Below, piece by piece: positions 21,259 through 24,695 of a DNA stretch of 24,695 nt. Both the position numbers and the translations under genes were made by a program. The notes under the pieces are model-generated. The model searched no databases. It was given only the letters and a program-made list of their open reading frames with translations, and was not told where the DNA came from. Positions within the stretch are counted from its first letter, which is position 1, and each line of letters starts with the position of its first letter. The stretch is taken from the NCBI GenBank assembly GCA_036522275.1, contig DATDGC010000102.1:1-24695 (forward strand). Direction: 5' to 3'. This stretch comes from JAHFRG01 sp036522275. Lineage in GTDB: Bacteria > Pseudomonadota > Gammaproteobacteria > Burkholderiales > JAHFRG01.

Positions 21259-22569
21259 TTAGCGGAACGATCGAAACGCGGCCCGAATTTCCTCAGCGAA
21301 AAGCTGCGGCTGCTCCCACGCTGCGAAGTGTCCGCCCCTGTCGACCTCGTGGAAGTAAATCAGGTTGCGATAGGCGCGCCGGGCCCATGTCTCCGGGGGT
21401 CGATAGACGTCCTCCGGAAATACCGTGATGGCCACGGGCAGCGAGATCTCAGTGGTCTTCTGCGCGGCCGCACTAATAACACTGCCTCACGCGCCGTTTT
21501 CCCAGTACAGCCGCCCTGCCGAGGTTGCGCTGCTCGTCAGCCAGTAGAGCGTGATGTCGTCCAGCACTTGGTCTTTCGTCGGCGACTTTCCGGGATCGCC
21601 GGTCCACTGCGCGAAGCCTGGATGCACGAGCATCCATGCCGCGAGCCCCGCCGGAGAGTCGGTCACGCCGTACCCGACGGTCTGCGGCCGCGCGGTCAAC
21701 ATTACGAAGTAGGCCGAGTTCCCCTTTTTGTTGTACGTGACGAGCGATTCGAACACCGCACGTTCCTTGTCGGAGAGTCCCGCCGGCGCCGGACCGCCGA
21801 CGGCGAGCGCCGGGGCCACCTCGGGCGGTATCGTCGCCGGCAAGTTAAGGTGGATACCGAGCAATCCTGCCGGCGCCTGGCGCGCCATCGCGCTGGAGAT
21901 CGGGGCGCCCCAGTCGCCGCCCTGGGCGAAGTAGCGCGTGTACCCGAGGCGTTTCATCAGCTCCGCCCAGACTCGCGCGATGTGGTCGGGATCCCAACCA
22001 GTGCCGGTTGGCTTGCCGGAGAAGCCGTAGCCCGGAATCGACGGGATGACGACGTCGAAAGCGTCCTCGGCGCTGCCTCCGTGCGCGGTTGGATCCGTGA
22101 GCGGACCGATCACGTTGATGAACTCGAACACAGAGCCGGGCCAACCGTGCGTGATGATCACCGGAAGCGCATTCTTGTGACGAGAACGGACGTGGATGAA
22201 ATGAATGTCGAGTCCGTCGATCGTCGTGACGAATTGCGGAAGGCCATTCAGTTTCGCCTCCACCTTCCGCCAGTCGTAGTCCGTCCCCCAATAGCGCACG
22301 AGTGCTTGGATCTTCGCCAGCTGCACGCCTTGGGATTGATCAGTGACAGTCTCTTTGTCCGGCCATCGTGTCGCCAATACGCGTTGGCGGAGGTCGACTA
22401 GTGCCGCTTCCGGAATGTTGATGTGGAAGGGGCGGATTGCGTTGTCGTCGGCCGCCGGAACGGTCTGGGCGTCGCTGGGGACGGCGAGCAGCATAAGGCC
22501 GAATGCACCCGCGGCTGCTGAGGTGGCAATAAAGCTGCGCCGGGTAGGCGCTGAGGATACTGCGGACAT
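21259..22569 (-). pseudogene. Second Tat-leader epoxide hydrolase gene, interrupted by in-frame TGA
   Basis: The frame begins MSAVSSAPTRRSFIATSAAA, a Tat leader. The EHN domain (RPFHINIPEAALVDLRQRV), THGWPGS (140-146) and GGDWG (D219) follow, and the frame is open through RLYWENGA. A TGA at 21489-21487 (codon 361) then stops it. The same frame continues to a TAA at 21261-21259 and still encodes the conserved end, with SLPVAITVFPEDVYRPPETW, NLIYFHEVDRGGHFAAWEQP and IRAAFRSFR. The catalytic histidine (GGHF) lies after the TGA, so the 360-residue product should be inactive. A single change from CGA, TGG or another sense codon would explain it. Read-through or a sequencing error remains possible. 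It resembles the neighbouring gene throughout, so the pair arose by tandem duplication or joint acquisition. No clear Shine-Dalgarno precedes the ATG. Confidence 0.85.
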
Positions 22570-22647
22570 GACTACTTGTTGTTAGAATCTGACGATAACG
22601 ATGACGGCAAAAATCCCATATTGTCAACAGGGAATCTTAGGAACAAC

Positions 22648-22719
22648 GCCAAAGCTTTCAAAGCTGGAACGCCAACCAGAGAACGAGACCTTCGGTCAGA
22701 TCGCGCAGCAGTCCCGGCG
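22648..22719. repeat. Direct repeat, copy 2 (within cardiolipin synthase 3' end)
   Basis: This is the partner of 17429-17500, with 61 of 72 positions identical. It includes the stop codon and last ~20 codons of the intact cardiolipin synthase gene and a few bases beyond. It forms one flank of the four-gene block between the copies. Confidence 0.85.
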
Positions 22720-24043
22720 TTCGGGGTTCGTACCGTTTGGCCTCGACGCGATGTCTTTCGATCCAACCGGCAAAACGCTGGACATCGGCGGAGGCGTAGA
22801 ACGCGACCATCAGCTCGTAGTTGAGGAACAGGCTGCGCGCGTCAAGATTGGCCGATCCCACCATGGCTATCGCATCGTCGAACACCACCGCCTTGGCGTG
22901 CAGCATGTACGGCACAAACCATACTCGTGCACCGGCAGCAGCAAGGTCGCGCAACGCGCGGTGACGAGCCAGGTCGGCCATACGGTGGTTGGAACGTTCA
23001 GGCAGGATCAAATCTACAGTTACACCCCGCCGCGCCGCCAGGGACAGCGCCATCAGCAATGCATCACTTGGAACAAAGTACGCCGTCGCTGCAATAATGC
23101 GTTTGCGTGCCTTGAAGCATGCAGTCACCAGCAGGGCATGCACAGTGTCATCACATTGATCGGGGCCCGAAGCAATAATCTGCGCGAACGGCTGCGGCAC
23201 GGCTTGAGTGGTGCGTTTACTTTCAGCCGGTGGCGAACCGGTCGCAAACGCCCAATCGTGTTCGAACAACTCGCCCGCCTGCCGCGCCAGCGGCCCGCAC
23301 AAATCGAAGCTCAGGTCTCGCCACGGAGCTTGGTTGCGGACGCCTTCAAAATATTCCGCAGCAAAATTACGTCCGCCGCACCACAGGCGCACGCCGTCGG
23401 CCACCACCAGCTTGCGGTGGTCGCGCAGATTGAAACGGCCCTTGATCGGCGAATGCAATAGAGGAACAAACAAGGCGATACGCGCGCCCGCTGATTCAAG
23501 TGCGCGCAGGTTTGGCCACCCACCCATCATGCGGCCGACACCATCCAGCAGCACCCGGACCTTTATGCCCGCGCGCGCCTTGCCGATCAGGCGCGCCAGC
23601 AGCGCATCGCCCATCGCATCGCGCCCGATAATGAAGCTGCACAGGTTTAATTCGCGCTCGGCGCTGTCAATCAACTCCCACAGGGCTTGCAGCGCCTGCG
23701 TGCCGTCGGCGTGAATATGCAGGTTCTGGTAAGTCTCCACCGGCGGCTGGCCCATAGCAGCAGCCAACTGGCGCGGCCAGGCGGCATCCGTGGCGGTATC
23801 AGGGTCGGGAGATGTGAATGGTGGGTAGCTCCTGGAGCGTACGAGTTTGCGCGTGCCGAACAGCAGATACAGCGGCAGCCCGACGTAAGGAATGAACACT
23901 ATCACCAGCACCCAGCCGATGGCAGCCGTCGGATTGCGGCGCTGCTGCAGCGTGTGGGACGCGAACACATAGACGAGCAGCCCGATCACTACCACCAGAC
24001 CGTGCAGCGACAGCACTTCCATCAACAGCGGGTTTGTCCACAT
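22658..24043 (-). CDS. cls: Cardiolipin synthase (phospholipase D family)
   Basis: The 461-residue protein starts MWTNPLLMEVLSLHGLVVVI. Two N-terminal membrane segments (about 10-30 and 40-62, with the PLDc_N pattern NPTAAIGWVLVIVFIPYVG) precede two HKD motifs. The first is LRDHRKLVVADGVRLWCGGRN (HxKxxxxD), and the second is MLHAKAVVFDDAIAMVGSANLD. The enzyme joins two phosphatidylglycerol molecules, or related lipids, to form cardiolipin in the inner membrane. The length fits bacterial Cls. The C-terminal GLVLWLAFQL is repeated in the remnant at 17439-17504. A 17-base motif shared with the HEAGH gene lies 42 bases upstream. Confidence 0.94.
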   Translation of the reverse strand: MWTNPLLMEVLSLHGLVVVIGLLVYVFASHTLQQRRNPTAAIGWVLVIVFIPYVGLPLYLLFGTRKLVRSRSYPPFTSPDPDTATDAAWPRQLAAAMGQPPVETYQNLHIHADGTQALQALWELIDSAERELNLCSFIIGRDAMGDALLARLIGKARAGIKVRVLLDGVGRMMGGWPNLRALESAGARIALFVPLLHSPIKGRFNLRDHRKLVVADGVRLWCGGRNFAAEYFEGVRNQAPWRDLSFDLCGPLARQAGELFEHDWAFATGSPPAESKRTTQAVPQPFAQIIASGPDQCDDTVHALLVTACFKARKRIIAATAYFVPSDALLMALSLAARRGVTVDLILPERSNHRMADLARHRALRDLAAAGARVWFVPYMLHAKAVVFDDAIAMVGSANLDARSLFLNYELMVAFYASADVQRFAGWIERHRVEAKRYEPRTPGLLRDLTEGLVLWLAFQL

Positions 24044-24084
24044 GATGTGCGAAGGCCTTACACGCTCAAATTATTTTTTTGTTC

Positions 24085-24101
24085 AATACTGGTATTTCAA
24101 A
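24085..24101. repeat. 17-base motif upstream of cls (copy 2)
   Basis: The sequence aatactggtatttcaaa matches 8901-8917 at 16 of 17 positions. On the minus strand the order is TTTGAAATACCAGTATT, then an AT-rich stretch containing AATAAT, then the cls ATG. TTGAAA with a spacer of about 19 bases to AATAAT is a possible promoter. Confidence 0.3.
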
Positions 24102-24122
24102 TTGATCCGGGATTAGTGTCGG

Positions 24123-24695
24123 CTACAGAGGCTTAATCTGCACTTTGCGGAACTTTACGACGCCCCCGGCGTACTGCAGCGCGAACGGCCCGCTGGCAAG
24201 CTTGCTGTCCTCAATATCGGCGGTGATGACGCCGTTCAACGTAACGGTCAAATGCGTGCCTTTGACCGTGATGTCGTAGGTGTTCCACTTACCGCCGGCC
24301 TTGGGCATGGGATATACCGCAGCGAAATTGGTGATGGCACCGGTGCCATAGGTCGGGTCGGGACGCTGGTCGTAGATATTCGCTTCATAGCATGACTTGT
24401 CAGTGATGTTCTTGGGGTCGGCACAACGCATGTAGATGCCGCTGTTGGCGTCGTCGCTGACCCAGAATTCGGCCCGGATCTGAAAGTCCGTGTACGAATT
24501 CTTCGAGAGGAGAAAACTACTCGCCTTGTCAGTCTTCTTGTCAGCCTGAATAGCGCCGTCCACCGCTCGCCAATTGGCGTCACCGACGCGGTACCAGTTA
24601 TCCAGGCCGCTGGCACCGTCTATAAGTGTGATCCATCCAGAATCGGCTTCGCCGGATGGTTGGCTTGCGCAGCCGAAAACCGTCAACGCGATGAC
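24123..24695 (-). CDS. DUF1080-family (3-keto-disaccharide hydrolase-like) lipoprotein, N-terminus cut by window
   Basis: The frame is open to the right window edge and about 190 residues are visible. The visible start reads VIALTVFGCASQPSGEAD, the end of a lipoprotein signal with VFGC as the lipobox. The mature part is a beta-sandwich of the DUF1080 (3-keto-disaccharide hydrolase) type. Its typical elements are GWITLIDGASGLDNWYRVGD, WRAVDGAIQADKK, SYTDFQIRAEFWVSDDANSG and IYMRCADP, and the end is FALQYAGGVVKFRKVQIKPL. Such proteins are thought to bind or cleave modified sugars at the cell envelope. The gene ends 79 bases before the cls start on the same strand. The real start codon lies beyond the window. 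Confidence 0.85.
   Translation of the reverse strand, partial: VIALTVFGCASQPSGEADSGWITLIDGASGLDNWYRVGDANWRAVDGAIQADKKTDKASSFLLSKNSYTDFQIRAEFWVSDDANSGIYMRCADPKNITDKSCYEANIYDQRPDPTYGTGAITNFAAVYPMPKAGGKWNTYDITVKGTHLTVTLNGVITADIEDSKLASGPFALQYAGGVVKFRKVQIKPL

Noticed and set aside
21487..21489. Selenocysteine at the TGA in the epoxide hydrolase
   Set aside because: The position is not a redox site, no family member is known to me with Sec, and no convincing SECIS-like hairpin was recognised right after it.
19956..22401. Two long plus-strand frames (490 and 357 codons) opposite the epoxide hydrolases
   Set aside because: They mirror each other because the genes beneath are paralogues. Composition is Arg-rich and typical of antisense frames in GC-rich DNA.

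Overview
The window looks like chromosomal DNA of a betaproteobacterium. Reading minus-strand genes from high to low coordinates, it carries tRNA-Val, thrS, infC, rpmI, rplT, pheS, pheT, ihfA, a short MerR-type regulator and tRNA-Pro, the usual translation-factor cluster of that class. The predicted products are also proteobacterial in style. The genus cannot be fixed from the sequence. Nearly everything is on the minus strand; the only supported plus-strand gene is the 3' end of an EamA-type transporter at the left edge.

Region 1 (1-8100) is housekeeping. It holds the transporter end, a tiny putative lipoprotein, tRNA-Pro(GGG), the MerR regulator, ihfA, pheT, pheS, rplT, rpmI, infC, thrS and tRNA-Val(GAC). 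infC appears to start with the rare codon ATC. The pheS-pheT gap is occupied by an old 129-bp tandem duplication that left a copy of the pheT start fused to the pheS end. Other gaps contain hairpins: one behind infC, one between rplT and pheS, and a probable intrinsic terminator behind tRNA-Val.

Region 2 (8100-11910) holds a membrane protein with a zinc ribbon and an HEAGH motif, and then a redox group. The group is a thioredoxin-reductase-like flavoprotein with a cyclic-nucleotide-binding domain and no CxxC pair, a 64-residue protein, a UBP-type zinc-finger protein and a cytoplasmic DsbA-like protein. Region 3 (11930-16300) is a molybdenum hydroxylase operon: a 2Fe-2S subunit, a Tat-exported molybdopterin subunit, an XdhC maturation factor and a MocA-type cytidylyltransferase, read from a good -10 box.

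Region 4 (16350-22650) encodes exported enzymes: a small catalase-like peroxidase, a thioredoxin-fold protein with CINW in place of CxxC, a Tat-exported alpha/beta hydrolase and two tandem Tat-leader epoxide hydrolases. One epoxide hydrolase is interrupted by an in-frame TGA before its catalytic histidine. The other seems to have gained its Tat leader between two copies of its own ribosome binding site. The last four genes lie between a real cardiolipin synthase gene and a 66-bp remnant of the 3' end of a cardiolipin synthase gene, which suggests an acquired or rearranged block.

Region 5 (22650-24695) has the cardiolipin synthase gene and a truncated lipoprotein of the DUF1080 type.
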